The position numbers were made by a program, and so were the translations under genes. The notes under the pieces were generated by a model, which saw only the letters and a list, made by a program, of their open reading frames with translations, had not been told where the DNA came from and searched no databases. Source: Pomacea canaliculata (lineage: Eukaryota; Mollusca; Gastropoda; Architaenioglossa; Ampullariidae). From it: a DNA stretch of 64,000 nucleotides. The stretch spans positions 15,382,192 through 15,446,191 of the forward strand of contig NC_037603.1 of assembly GCF_003073045.1 (NCBI RefSeq), read 5' to 3'. Below, piece by piece: positions 1 to 12,500 of this stretch (positions within the stretch are counted from its first letter, which is position 1; each line of letters begins with the position of its first letter).

Positions 1-1459
1 ATAAATATATCTATATAATGTTTATTAACAGAACAGGAGAACCTCAGTGATGGTAAACTAGATAACATACATTCACACTCGTAAATCAAGTAAGATATGA
101 AACTTTCTTCACTTTCATTGCTTTTAATCATTGCAATACCCAGGCAGTCCTGTGGGTGTCTCGGGTCTGTCCCGTGAATACCCTTCTCCTACCAACCTTG
201 GAAACACTTACTTCCAAAGGCAACTTGTTCTTCTTCTCTTTAACTTTTCTGTATCTATTGCTTCCCTTTCCTTAAATATTCTCAAAAACACATGTTTTAA
301 TTAAACAAAATTTAATATTGGCAATAACTGTTCATTAACTGTTTTCGCGAGTCTTTGAGAGCTTGCTGCAAGGACCAGGGTTGGTGCGATAAAAAACATG
401 ATAAAACCCAGTCGAAGACAAAAGAACACAGTAGAAAACAGAAAATACATAAAAGAACATACAATAACAACAATAGTAAAATAAAACAAATTTGTAAAAA
501 TCCCACAATACATATAAATATAAAATAAAGCAACAAAAAGATTCTTGCTGTTATCGGTAAAGAAAAAGTTCAGGCTTCCTTGTCCTCTTTCAACTTTATC
601 TTTTCGCTTAAATTCAGTTGAGTAATTCTTTCTTAAAAGTCGACAAAATGCAAGTTTACTGTCTATGAGGATTTGTTTGTTCTCGAGAAGATGATAAAAA
701 TGTAGATAAAATATTAGATAAAGCATACCTAAAGAGCCTCCTTGATGACAAGTGGAGAGGAACAAACGGCAGCCAGTCGCGACTTCTGCGAATAGGGATC
801 AGGTTCTGTGCTAGAAATAACCAGAGTATGGTTGCCCCTAGCGACACAAACACACTGTGTAAACAACAGACGGGGTCTTCCTGGAGGTAAGGGTTAAAGG
901 TGAAAGAAAGAATTATAGTTTGGCGTGGAGGTGTAAATGAAGAGCAACTTCCTCATCCACGTCCAGGTGTCTTCTTGCTCTGAATATTGTCTTCACGGTT
1001 GGGTTAGTTTCCCCTGAAGTATTATTGAACACTGGTTAGTTGTTCTTGAAGTTTATTTTCGTCACAGATAGAAGCTGTGCTTGCTGTCTTCAGCCCTATA
1101 TCTTAATTTCACATTCACAATGTTGGGCAGAAGGACCAGAAATGTGACCAAGACCTCAGGTGGGCTTCACGGTTGTAGTAGATGGCATCAGCTGCAGGCT
1201 GTCCACTCTCCCCAATCAATCACCTCCGTGGGAGCGAGAGCTCATACTCATTGTCCGTGGGTAATTAAAGTCCCAGCACAATGAAACATTAGAATATCTG
1301 TGCTCACAATAGGGTGTGAACAGCCGATACCTGTGCTAAAGTGTGACACTCGTCCTTCCACAGAACAAGAAGCTTTGCAGTAACTGGTTGAAACTCGCAC
1401 ACAGACTATGGGGTTGGGGAGGGAGACTATCATTGCGGCAACAAAATGCAGGTATTGTC

Positions 1460-1560
<101 letters not shown>

Positions 1561-2082
1561 CTCCAAGCATTGCGGTTCACCCAACCAACCCAGTGAGAGT
1601 TGCTGTATGTGAGCAAACTATGTGAGAAGGACACTGAATTGTTGTGAAAGCTAGAATGTGCTAATTGTATTCTTTTGCCGCTAACCAGAGCGTGAGACAT
1701 GTAAGTTCTTTCTTATTATAGCACTGATGTCTACCCTGTCTACCCGTCCCTATTGAATGTGGGGAGAAAAAAAAATCCGCTCACGGGACAGACGATTGAC
1801 AATATCTCCCTCCCTCACTCCTGTTCACTGACCCGAAGCCTGAAACCACAGCCGCAAAATCACTGTGTCAAGGCTACTGGGTAAAGAGGTCATGGGTAGA
1901 CTACAAGTAGAAAATGTATACAGGTGGATGTACGGAGGTGCTGGGTATGTGTAGTCATCATCATCTTCCAATTCGTTGCAGTATTGAGTTTGTGTGTCTC
2001 TTCACAAGTCAGTCATCTGTCATTTGACCTTTGTCTCCGTTTCATTTACAGTCCTACGAACATCAATGTCTTTGTAGAAGAA

Positions 2083-2237
2083 TGTTTTCCATAGCGACAA
2101 AAACTCCATGAGTAAACATCAAAGGGTTACCATGGCCATGGCATCGATTATTTTCTTAGAAATAACAACTACATGTTGCCCATAGCAACAGAGACGTCAT
2201 ATGTAAACATTAAAGGGGTACATGGCCTGGACATGCC
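2083..2237. repeat. Imperfect tandem duplication, period about 91 bp
   Basis: CCATAGCGACAAAAAC at 2089 recurs as CCATAGCAACAGAGAC at 2180; both are followed by a TAAACATCAAAGGG/TAAACATTAAAGGG block and an ATGG-rich end. The two copies differ at roughly a quarter of positions. Confidence 0.7.
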
Positions 2238-2810
2238 GGGTGGTGGTGATGCTGGAGCCTACTTAACAAGAGAGGACAATGTTTATATTTTTAAAATTAT
2301 ATAGGAATATTTTTATAAACCCTTCTGAGAGAATACACCATTTCTTTTTTTTTTCTTTTTTTTTTTAAGCAAAGCGATGTTTTCGTTTTATTTGAACTTT
2401 TGACTTCCCTTAAGTGCTAAATCGGGCAGTTTATGAACAATTTGTTGCCAGGTTCATTTAGCAGAACGAGAGTAAACGGTTATGTCGTGAAACGAGCTTT
2501 TAATGTCCACCGATGCCAGAGAGAGAACTTCGGGCCCACAGAGAATAAACAATCAACAAAACACAAGAGGAGGTCTCTTTGCTCTGTCGGTGTTGATCAA
2601 ACATAACTGAGAGGATGGAAGGAGAGAGAGAGGAAAATGTGGGAAGGGAAGAGATGGAGAGATATTAAATATTCTTATGGAGTTTTCCAGGCCAGATATA
2701 TATACACCTAAATAACAGTCGATAACAATTGTGGTCTTAAGAGCTCAACCAGAATTTTCATTCAGAAAAAAGAGATGCGTGTGCGAGTGACTGAAGTGTT
2801 CACGAACATT

Positions 2811-2889
2811 GTTTTTTTGTTTGTTTTGTTTTGTTTTTTGTTTTGTTTGTTTTTTTTTGTTTTGTTTTTTTGTTTTTTTTTTTTTTTGT
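2811..2889. repeat. T/G-only tract (TTTG/TTTTTG units)
   Basis: A run made of T with single G, without A or C, about 80 bp. Similar tracts lie at 56589-56833 and 60460-60525, all with T on the plus strand. Confidence 0.9.
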
Positions 2890-3352
2890 CGAATACGTGG
2901 AGCCCATTACAAAACAGCTTTGTAATAAGAATTTTCAAGTATTTATATTTTCGATTGTTGATTCTGCTGAGTTGAGTTTATCGTCAGAAAAAAAAAATGT
3001 CTGTAGCTAGCTAAGGAGCTTAAAGTCCGCAGTCAGCCCCGTCAACCTTTCTTGGAATACCTAGTCGAGAGTTTCTCATTATTGTCGCCGGTCTCACCTG
3101 CAGTAAATCATCGTGAGTTGTGCCTCAGTGCAGAGACAGGTAACCCACCTTGGAGTTAGGTGTGACTAGTGTTGGAGGGCTCGTGCAGCTGAGTGTAAGT
3201 ACAGTTTTAAATGAACAGACTGACATTGAACTGATCTCGAACCCAGCTCCGTTTATAACTATGGGGAATAGTTGTCCTAGAGCAAACCATGTTCAGCTCT
3301 GACATTTTAAGGATTATTGATTTTGTATCTGATTTTAGTTGTTTCCGGTATT

Positions 3353-3395
3353 CACCACCACCACCACCACCACCACCACCACCACGACGACGACG
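3353..3395. repeat. (CAC)n-(GAC)n microsatellite
   Basis: About ten CAC units followed by four GAC units. A run of three GTGTGTTCCT decamers lies nearby at 3485-3517. Confidence 0.95.
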
Positions 3396-5179
3396 CTGCT
3401 CATTGGCAGGTCGTTGTTTGTTGTTGAGTGCAAAGAACAGAGTGTTTGCATGTCTGTGACATTGTGTTTGTGACATGTAGGAGCCCTGTGTGTTCCTGTG
3501 TGTTCCTGTGTGTTCCCATTTGTGGCAAGACGCAGACCTCTAGTTATTCAAAGGAAAAACTCTTATCGCTTTTCCCCGAAAATCCTTTCTAACGGTCAGG
3601 TGGAAAACCTTGTCACTAGATATCACATGTTAAATTAGGAATAGAAGGCGAAGCGGTGCACATAAGAGACTGCCAAATATAAAAGAACTCGCGCGCGCAC
3701 ACACACACTCGGGTAGGTGAACACATTTTGCCAGGGTGGGTGCTTCTACCCGGCTATTACCTAGGGTTAGGTTACCCACACTGTTAGCGGCGTACAGTGC
3801 ACCCAGGATAGAAATCCTATGGTAAGAAGATCAAAAGATTGACATCACATGTTTTGATATACCAACACAAATATCAGACTCTTCACAGTATATCACATTT
3901 TATTTATGCCATAGATGACCGAAATTTGGTTTTTCTATTGCATTAGACACCTTCCTGCAAAGGATTTTCTTCAAGTAATAAACCTAAATATATAAATGCC
4001 TTAATTAAGTTTCAATACTGGACTTTCAGAAAATACATGAGCATATACTTAAACTTTCATTAAAATAGTTTCAGCAGTAGACCGACGCCTCTTTGTAAAG
4101 AGACACATTATATTATTTTCTTGGCAACTTGCTGGTGCACACACTCACATCAACACTAACATTATGATGCATGTACACTTCAAACAATGAAAGACCTTGC
4201 CAACAATATAATCAGGTTTTTTTTTCAGGACAACCCGAGTACAAAATGATTTACAAGCGAATGGCTTCCATTAATTAAAAGATATCAAAGCTTCCAAATT
4301 TTTGAAAAAAACCTGAGTTACACTCACAAGCTACACCTAGGTTTCAGACAGAGGTCACGACCTCATTTACCGCTCGCAAAGCTTGTGCTGCTAATTGTTC
4401 TCATTATTGCTACAGACTAATGACAGCTCCAGGTTCATTTACATTTTGTACGAAGTTGCTCATGTCGTGTTAAAGACAAAAATCAAAAAACATGGAAATC
4501 AGAAGAATGGGCAGACCTCGGTTAAAAAAGCTATGTTAAGAGAAAGAGGGACGGAATCATTGACAGAAAGGAAGACGGTCAAAGGAATCATGGCTAAAGC
4601 TTTAGAGGAATCTCTACAAACTCTCAGTGTCACAGACAGAAAAACTACCATCAATATTATCAGAATGAATATACTTTACATAGCTAGAAAATAAATGAAA
4701 GGCCATGTCTTTTAGGCTAACTGCAATAGCATTCACCCCGCCAACCCCCCACTGAGAAGCTATACAACAATGCTGAAAGGAATGCCGACGTGTCGTTGAG
4801 GTTTTACAATCATATCAATCACAGTAATACCTGGCTACCAACTTTGGTGAATGCTGGGAGCTCAAAGTTCTGAAAGACAAATTCTCAATCAACCAAACAG
4901 CGGTGAAGTGTAGGTGCGGTTGAAACTGTTTGTTCTGCCATAAATATCTAGTAACTGCATTCAAATCTTAAGTGTGAGATGCACAAAACGACCGGTATGT
5001 TCATAGAAATAAAACTGCGAGATCAGTGTTGTCTCTAAAAGCTTGGCACAAGACAGTTGTGGGCACCTTAATTCAGGAATGTCACAGTCAAATAGTTTTA
5101 ACAAAACTAAAAATACCGCATTCACTGATTCATGATAACAAGCACAGTCCTGGCTGTTGTAAAAGGTTCACTGTACATG

Positions 5180-5957
5180 TACCGTCACACCGCCACCAAG
5201 ACATGCAGGAAAAAACAAAGGCCTTCTCAGAAACAGCTGGAAACCTTGGCTTGAAGGTCAGCACAAAAAAGACTAACAGTATGAGAGTGAACGCCAGAGT
5301 CCAAGACAGCATCAAACTAAATGGAGAAGAGATTGAGGAAGTTGACAGTTTCACCTATCTTGGGTCCAAAATGTCAAACACTGGGGATGCGGAGGTGGAG
5401 ATTCGAGCCCGACTGGCGAAAGCCAGCCAGGCCTTCGCCTCACTCAGGAGCACATGGAAGGCAAAAAACATCAGCCAGAAGATCAAACTGAGAATCTTCA
5501 AGTCAAATGTGATCAGCACCCTCCTTTACGGATCAGAATCTTGGAAGATGACCAAAACCATCAGTAACAAGCTTGACGTCTTCCAAAACAGATGCCTCAG
5601 GCGCATACTTAACATCTTCTGGCCAAACACCATCAGCAACGAAGAACTCCACCGAAGAACTGAAACCGAGTCCATCACCACGCAGGTTCAACGAAGGCGT
5701 TGGCGATGGATTGGACATGTGCTCCGCCAGCAGACAGCAGACCTCTCCACAGTCGCCCTACGATGGACTCCAGACGGCCGAAGAAAACGAGGCCGCCCAA
5801 AGGAAACTTGGAGAAGAACAGTGGAAAGGGAGATGAAAGGAAAGGGCTGGACATGGGGTCACCTAGAGCGTGTTTCAGCCGATCGACATCGGTGGCGGAC
5901 TCTGGTTGAGGCCTTATGTGCAACCTGATGCACGAAGAGGAATAGATAGATAGACAT
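5180..5957 (+). mobile_element. 5'-truncated LINE, end of reverse transcriptase and C-terminal region
   Basis: The frame reads from the end of the RT palm/thumb (SHRHQDMQEKTKAFSETAG, LKVSTKKTNSMRVNA) through VDSFTYLGSKMSNTGDAE, SNVISTLLYGSESWKMTK, CLRRILNIFWPNTISNEELH, WIGHVLRQ, GRRKRGRPKETWRR and RHRWRTLVEALCAT to TGA at 5926. This is the usual C-terminal layout of a non-LTR element abundant in aquatic invertebrates (RT followed by a DUF6451-like region). A short GATA-type repeat follows the stop, a typical LINE tail. The frame is open for about 250 codons, so the insertion is fairly young. The open frame extends upstream to 5026, but that part is not LINE-like. Confidence 0.85.
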
Positions 5958-6513
5958 GATGATTTGCAGCAACCTTCATTTTCATCCACTTACAACTCTT
6001 CTAGCACTTTCTGTTTGTTCGGATGAATTCTTTTAACAGAAGAAACCTGAAATGTGTATTTCTCATCAAATTTCTGAGTACCATTGCACAATCTGGAATT
6101 ATTTCTAACACAAAAAGAAAATGCACTATTTTTTCAGCAATAATAATAAATAACAGAGGCGCAGGAATCAGGGGGGAAGCAAGGAACAGGGGGTAGCGCC
6201 CCCTCATAAAAGACAGGAGGCAAGAATGTGAACGTTGTTCACTGTCAGTTTGCTTCCCTCCTCCACCGCTGAGCATCTTCCTACGGGAATTTCAAATTAG
6301 GAAGACCAGTGTTAAATGCAAACAAAATTTTAAAAGAACATTCATTTACGCTCTGAGTGATGTTTTCTGTCATGCTACCCTACTTGTAAGCGCGTTGTAC
6401 TCGGTGTATGACCAGTCTCGGACGACAGGGTGAGTACAGATTTGCACCACCCGCCGAGAAAAGTTTAATTCACCTGGACTACATAAATAAGTTGTTTGTT
6501 TTTCATCAGGCTG

Positions 6514-9500
6514 CTAGGTCACTGTCACAGCAGGTAAAAGTGAAGCTTTGCCCTTTGACTTCTTCCCCTCGTCAGCGCCACGAGGGCTCGTCCCCAGGTC
6601 CCTCCGCATCTTCTCCGAGCGCTGCAGCTTAGAGGTCACGTGAATGGGCGGCAGGATTTTGTCCACTTTGGGCGACTTTGGAAACTTGAGAAGCACAGAC
6701 ACTTTGTTGAAGATGGATCTGAAAAAATATTTAAAACTGATATAGTGCTGGTTATGACTTCGTCGTCGTCGTCGTCGTCAAGAAATGCAGCACACTTCAC
6801 TTTGCTGTGAGGAAACGACAGGAAAGAAAAACAACCACTTCTGTCTCATGACTGGTGACGAGTGCACCTCAAGACCCCGTGGAGCCCCAGATAAGTTATG
6901 TACACACACACACACGTGCGCGCATGCACGCACGTACGCACGAAGGGGAGGGAGTGATTGCTTCACTTACTCTATTCGGGCTGTGTGCTCACTGATGAAC
7001 AGTTGATATTCATCTGCTTCCCGGGGTGGCAGAAGTTCAGGCGCAACAAGCTGAGAAGTGATATGTGAACAGTGAACAAAGTGGACATGCAAAACGTGCT
7101 CTTGGTGAAAAGCACACAATAAATCATGCAGTGCATAACTTCAAACACGTGGTTTCGTCAATACATCTCTACAAACACAACTCAAAATGTCAAAAAAGTA
7201 ATAAAAATCGGTGGAACCGGAAAAGTACGTGCTACAGTGAATAAACAGATCACAAACAACAACCCATTCTAAAATATGCTTTACACTACCCTTGGTAACT
7301 GACTTGAACTCTGACCTTTAGCTTTGTTCCCAAGTTGAAAGCGGCAGCTGCGCTTGTTGGCCATGAAGGTCAGTGCCACCGACTCCTGCGTCATGACCCG
7401 GATGCTGTTACTCTGGTTGAGACGCATACACAGAGGCTGCAAGGGAGGTGCGTGTACATGAACATCTGGATCCTTCCAGAACCACCGTTTCTTCTTGGCT
7501 CCGAGGACATCAAGCTCGAGGCCATTGATCTGATCATAAAACATCCTGCAGTCGGACCAAATAATTAATTAATAACGGATCAGTTGCAAAAGGTTAGCAA
7601 GGGAAAGGTAGTTTTTATGTTTCGTAACAGGTTTTTCAAAATTGTGCATGCTTGTCAATGATGCTCAGAAGGCAATTGAAGTCAATGAACATCTGTATAA
7701 AGGTCAATTCCTGTAGTTTCTTTAACCTACAACTGCCAAGCAAACATGATCTGCCTCAACATTCTCTCCAAACACTTTCGTAACCCTTCCGTCAACGTCC
7801 AGAATATACCTGATTTTTCCGTTCGCGAAGTTCACGGATGCTATACCCTGAGGGTCGAAGACAGCTAGGATTAAGCCGCCAGGACCATCATCGTGAACGA
7901 TGAAGAAGTAGCGCCCGAGGCTGACGCTGGTGATCATGATGGCCAGGTGACCTGACGGATAGCTTGTCGAAGCTCAGGAACAAAAGACAACAGCGCGGAG
8001 AAAGCGATGGAGAGAGGGAAGAATGACACGCTCGTAGCTAACTCCAGACAACTGGACAATGAAAACTACCTTAGCTAGTCTACCTGACCACATCTTCAAC
8101 CATTAAAAGGCTGAATCCTTACAATGATAAGAAACTGATGAGAAGAAATGGAAGAATAAAAGACTTTGATAGTAATGACTCATTTATTATCAGGTAAACC
8201 AAAACATTATCAGTTACATAAGCTACATTTAAGTTACATGTTTCATAAGTTATTTTTTTTTTGCATTACTAAGTTGTCATAAAATGGAATGGTAAAGTCA
8301 GAAACATCTCACGGTGAGTGATCACACATCGATAATCACAAAGAAAATAAAAAGGATACAAGACATTGCCGGTGCCATCCGGGAAAATGGTGAGAAATTT
8401 GTTTCCACTAGGATAGAACTTTTCAATGATCTGTCTCTCTCGAATCTGCAACAAAGTGCAACTTTTTTTATTTTTATTTTCTTAAACATGTTAACATGTT
8501 AGGAGAAATTTATTAGAAATCACGATGTCATTTGTCACCACTGGATAAATAGTTCAGTTTTATATAAAAAGCAAAAGAAAAACTGAACTACAACCTTTTA
8601 AGCAAATTATTAATTATTCAAATAAACCGTATGACTTTTTTGAAACAGCCTAAAGTTTTAGGAAAGTTGAATACTTTATGGAAACGAAACAAGAAGTGAT
8701 TTCAACTTATTTCAATATCTATTTAACCTTATTTATATTTACAAACGATTACGGCGTTCGTTCTCACATTGCCAGAAGCGATGACGGCTGGATGGAGCGG
8801 CTCGGGGATGAAAACTTCAATGTCGCTTTCATCAAAGTCTGGAGGAGTCGGAGGCCGCAACGTCCATCCCTCTTCCAAGCATCGCTGGGAGGACAGCTGA
8901 TAGTTGATAGTCTTCATCTGACGTCCTGTGGAAATAAATGTCACATATCGCATTATACTGAGTGCACAAATGCTGAATACCGTGCTTAAATGTTTATTAT
9001 TGGCCTTTTGTGAATAATCTGCGTATCTTTCTTCTTTTTCTTTGAAAGGATCGATCTCAAAACTTTAAAATGAGCATCCGATGACTCTGTATTTTCCTTC
9101 TAAAAGTCTGGTGTTGACAGTTTAGTAGTTTACTTTTAATCCTGTTCACATGTGTCAACTATAGAAAGAAACTAGCAAAAGACTATACAAAAATAATGAA
9201 GAATAAATATGATTTGCAAATTGAAAAAAGTAGGTGTTAATGTTGAAGATATGTCCAACCCATCTGAGTAATTTCTCAAGCCAAATGATTTTACCTGTAT
9301 TGTCCAAATGTCCCTATCACACATACACACACATCTGTGTACATGCAGATACTAATCATTTCATAGGCGTTTCATGGAATGTATGTATAATGTTTTATAC
9401 CTGGTTGGTATCAATAAAAAAAAGGTCTAAGGCATTTATTATCAACTCAAAATATAATACAAGTAGTAACACCAACACTACTAATAATAACATCACTATT

Positions 9501-12500
9501 TCTTAGTTATATGAATTTTCTGTTGATGCTTCTTTTGAAATATTCTATGTCATCCGAAATGAAATCTGATGAGAAATGCAGTCAGAGGTAAGTCAAATAT
9601 TAAAAAAGTATAAATATTCAATATACATATTCAGCAACTTCAATCTCCAAGGCATGCTGTTAAAATATTCAAATAACACTGAACAAACACAAAACAGACA
9701 TAAATTAGTGGAACAACCAGATTACTCGGTTACTTTATAACGCTTCATAATGAACAAAAACATCAATAATTTTTTATAACCTTCCCCATTGTAAAATGTG
9801 GATCTGCAGACAGAGAGAGGGCAATTTACAGCAAGGACAGTTCATTATTTGTAAGCTCTGTAAAGCATTGCTACAGCAACTGCAGTTTAACAGCCTACTG
9901 TTGACAGTCTCCACTAACACCACCACCAAAGCATAATGACTTAGAACTAAGACCATCCAATAAGCATTTACGAACTTAGTGTCAAAGGGCAACAAAATAA
10001 ACTATTGTATTTGCGTAGGTCACCTTTTGCCCTTAATTAAAAAATTGATCACAAAAAAACAAACAACAAAATGTTGTCAAGTGTTTACCAAGCACATCTC
10101 TACAAACTATGTTACCAATGCACCAGAAACACTAAAAGATAAGTAATCAGAAAGGAGAGTACGTATCAAAATTTTCATCTAATGGGGCATAGAGCAATGA
10201 AATTGAGATTGTGGATTAAAATTACCATCAATTTTAAGTCATTCTACTGTTAAATATTGTGGTTGAAAACCTCTACAATAAATATTTAGTACATCTCCAA
10301 ATATTAACTTGTAGAAGTTTAATAAATAGAAGGAGAGGGTGGTACTATACAATTAAGTAGTAGGTGATTATAGCTACATCATGTAAAAAAAACCAACAAA
10401 TTCAATGGAAATTTTATTCTACAAACTCCAATTGAGTAAATTAAACCCAAAATACATTTGTAAAGTAATACATCTGACAACACATTGCTCAAATAAAAGG
10501 CTAGTACTCTATGACATGCCATGTGGGTCACTGTAACACATATAACACTATAATGTTGGGTTCTGCTGCTCGTTAAGATAAAGCTGAGTTGGTGGTAAAG
10601 TGAATTTTGGTCTCGAGATCGAGGACAATTTGGCAGAGCTAAATGACTAGGCAATGGGCAAGATAACGTGCAGGGAATAGCACATGTGCGGAGAAAGCAG
10701 ATAAATAAACCAGCTCCCATGCAATGCACTGGAAGAAACTAAAAGTGAGAAAATTTAACTGTAATTCCGCAAACCTTCATGAGATACACCATACGTGAAA
10801 TGCCCATGACTGGCATTTCCAGCGGCAGACGTGCTTGCTTGTCCACGGAAGCTTGCAGGGGTTGCTGCATTTGAATCCACAATAAATGAAGGAATATAAA
10901 GGGAATAAAAAAATTCAGATGCTCTGGTTGAATAATATTATGATAGGTGTGAATAAATCAATTTTAGATTTGTTTATCTTAAGTAAATTGTTATGGCCAA
11001 AAATGACCGAAATGATCAAGCATGGGGCAGTTCGAGTGCCAAGGTACCACTTTCCAAACAATGAGGCCAAGAATAAGAAGTCAAGATGGATCGTTCCTTA
11101 CAACAAACTAATCAATCTAATGATGATGTGTGTATAAAGCGGCTGAAAAGTCTGATTATTACTTAGTGAAACAATTTGAAGCTAATGCTTTTGTGTAAAT
11201 GTTAACATTAATAGAAACAAATTTCCAGTCTCATCTTTTAGTTTCATGAATCTACCCTCAGACATGAATCATAACCGTCTAATAGTTGTACACTTGGGAG
11301 ATCATTGTCTTCTGGTGTTAAAAACATTAATATAACTATTTGCATCAGCTACAGCAAACATTAAAGGTTCTACTTGGACAAAGATGATGCTTTGTTACAG
11401 ACTTCAAACATTTATGTGAAATGCAAAATTATTTGCTACTTGCACAGACTTGCTAAATGTAAACCAAAAGCAGAGAGACAAAAAGTCTCTTCAATTGCTT
11501 TCACAAAAAGAAAAAGTGAAGCTTCTAACTATAATTTTCTCCTTTGCCAGAAAAACACACACACACACATGACAGATATGTGAGCACATGCACACAAATG
11601 AAATCACATGCACATCATAAAACACATGCACACATGCAGAGCAAATAGTTTCTTTATATTTTCCAAAAGCACTCAACAAACCAACAGAATAAATCCAGTG
11701 AGTTTTAGTTTTAGTTTAGTTTTAAGCAGCTTGGAAACTATTATAGTACAGTAAAGTGCACATGCACTAGGCAATGGAAACTCTTATAGTAAAGTGCACA
11801 TGCTTAAGTGTTTCTGGGTTCTGTGTGTTTTATGTTTTTATGCATACACATCATCATAACTATTATTGGCAGTGTCTCTGAGTAATCAGTATATGGAATC
11901 GAGACACTTAATTTGTTTCTTGCAATAGGATATTTTACTCACATCCTAAAGATATTTTTGCTAAGAAAAAAATTGGCAACACTAAATAGAAAGAACTGCA
12001 TGACCTTTCTAAATGGAAAGATTTTCAATATCTTATATTTTTATACCATGATAAAATCATCTTTATCCAACTATACAGTGTATGCTCAGAGCGTTGGTTA
12101 GGGTTAGTTACAATGACGTAAGCTTTCAGAGACACACGCTGACATACCCATATCTTTGAACAAACCAACCCTTGCCCCACCACCGACCCCAGTGTTATTG
12201 GGTTTCAGTGTTGTCTGGGTGGGGCGACCGGGTAAGCTGGAAGGTAGGGCTCCGTTATTCACCCCAGCTAGAAAGTTTTGAAATATTACATCTTTTATTT
12301 TCTTCACTAGTATCTACAAACTTACATATTTTAATTAAATTATTATCTGATGTGTATCATATTTTGCTAAAGGTAAGCAATAAACAAGTGAGGTAGCTAT
12401 AAAACTCCCTTTCTTCTGCTCAAAAGCAAACATAGAAAATAAGTATCATGTGAGCCAACAACCAACATTATCTGTGTAATTTAATTCCATTTCCTTTTTC

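Noticed and set aside
301-765. 154-aa minus frame with hydrophobic segments
   Set aside because: AT-rich chance frame; the Phe/Tyr/Ile richness follows base composition, and no splice or family support was seen.
12090-12115. Telomere-like TTAGGG motifs (also near 3765 and 14620)
   Set aside because: Only one or two imperfect units each, so no interstitial telomere array.
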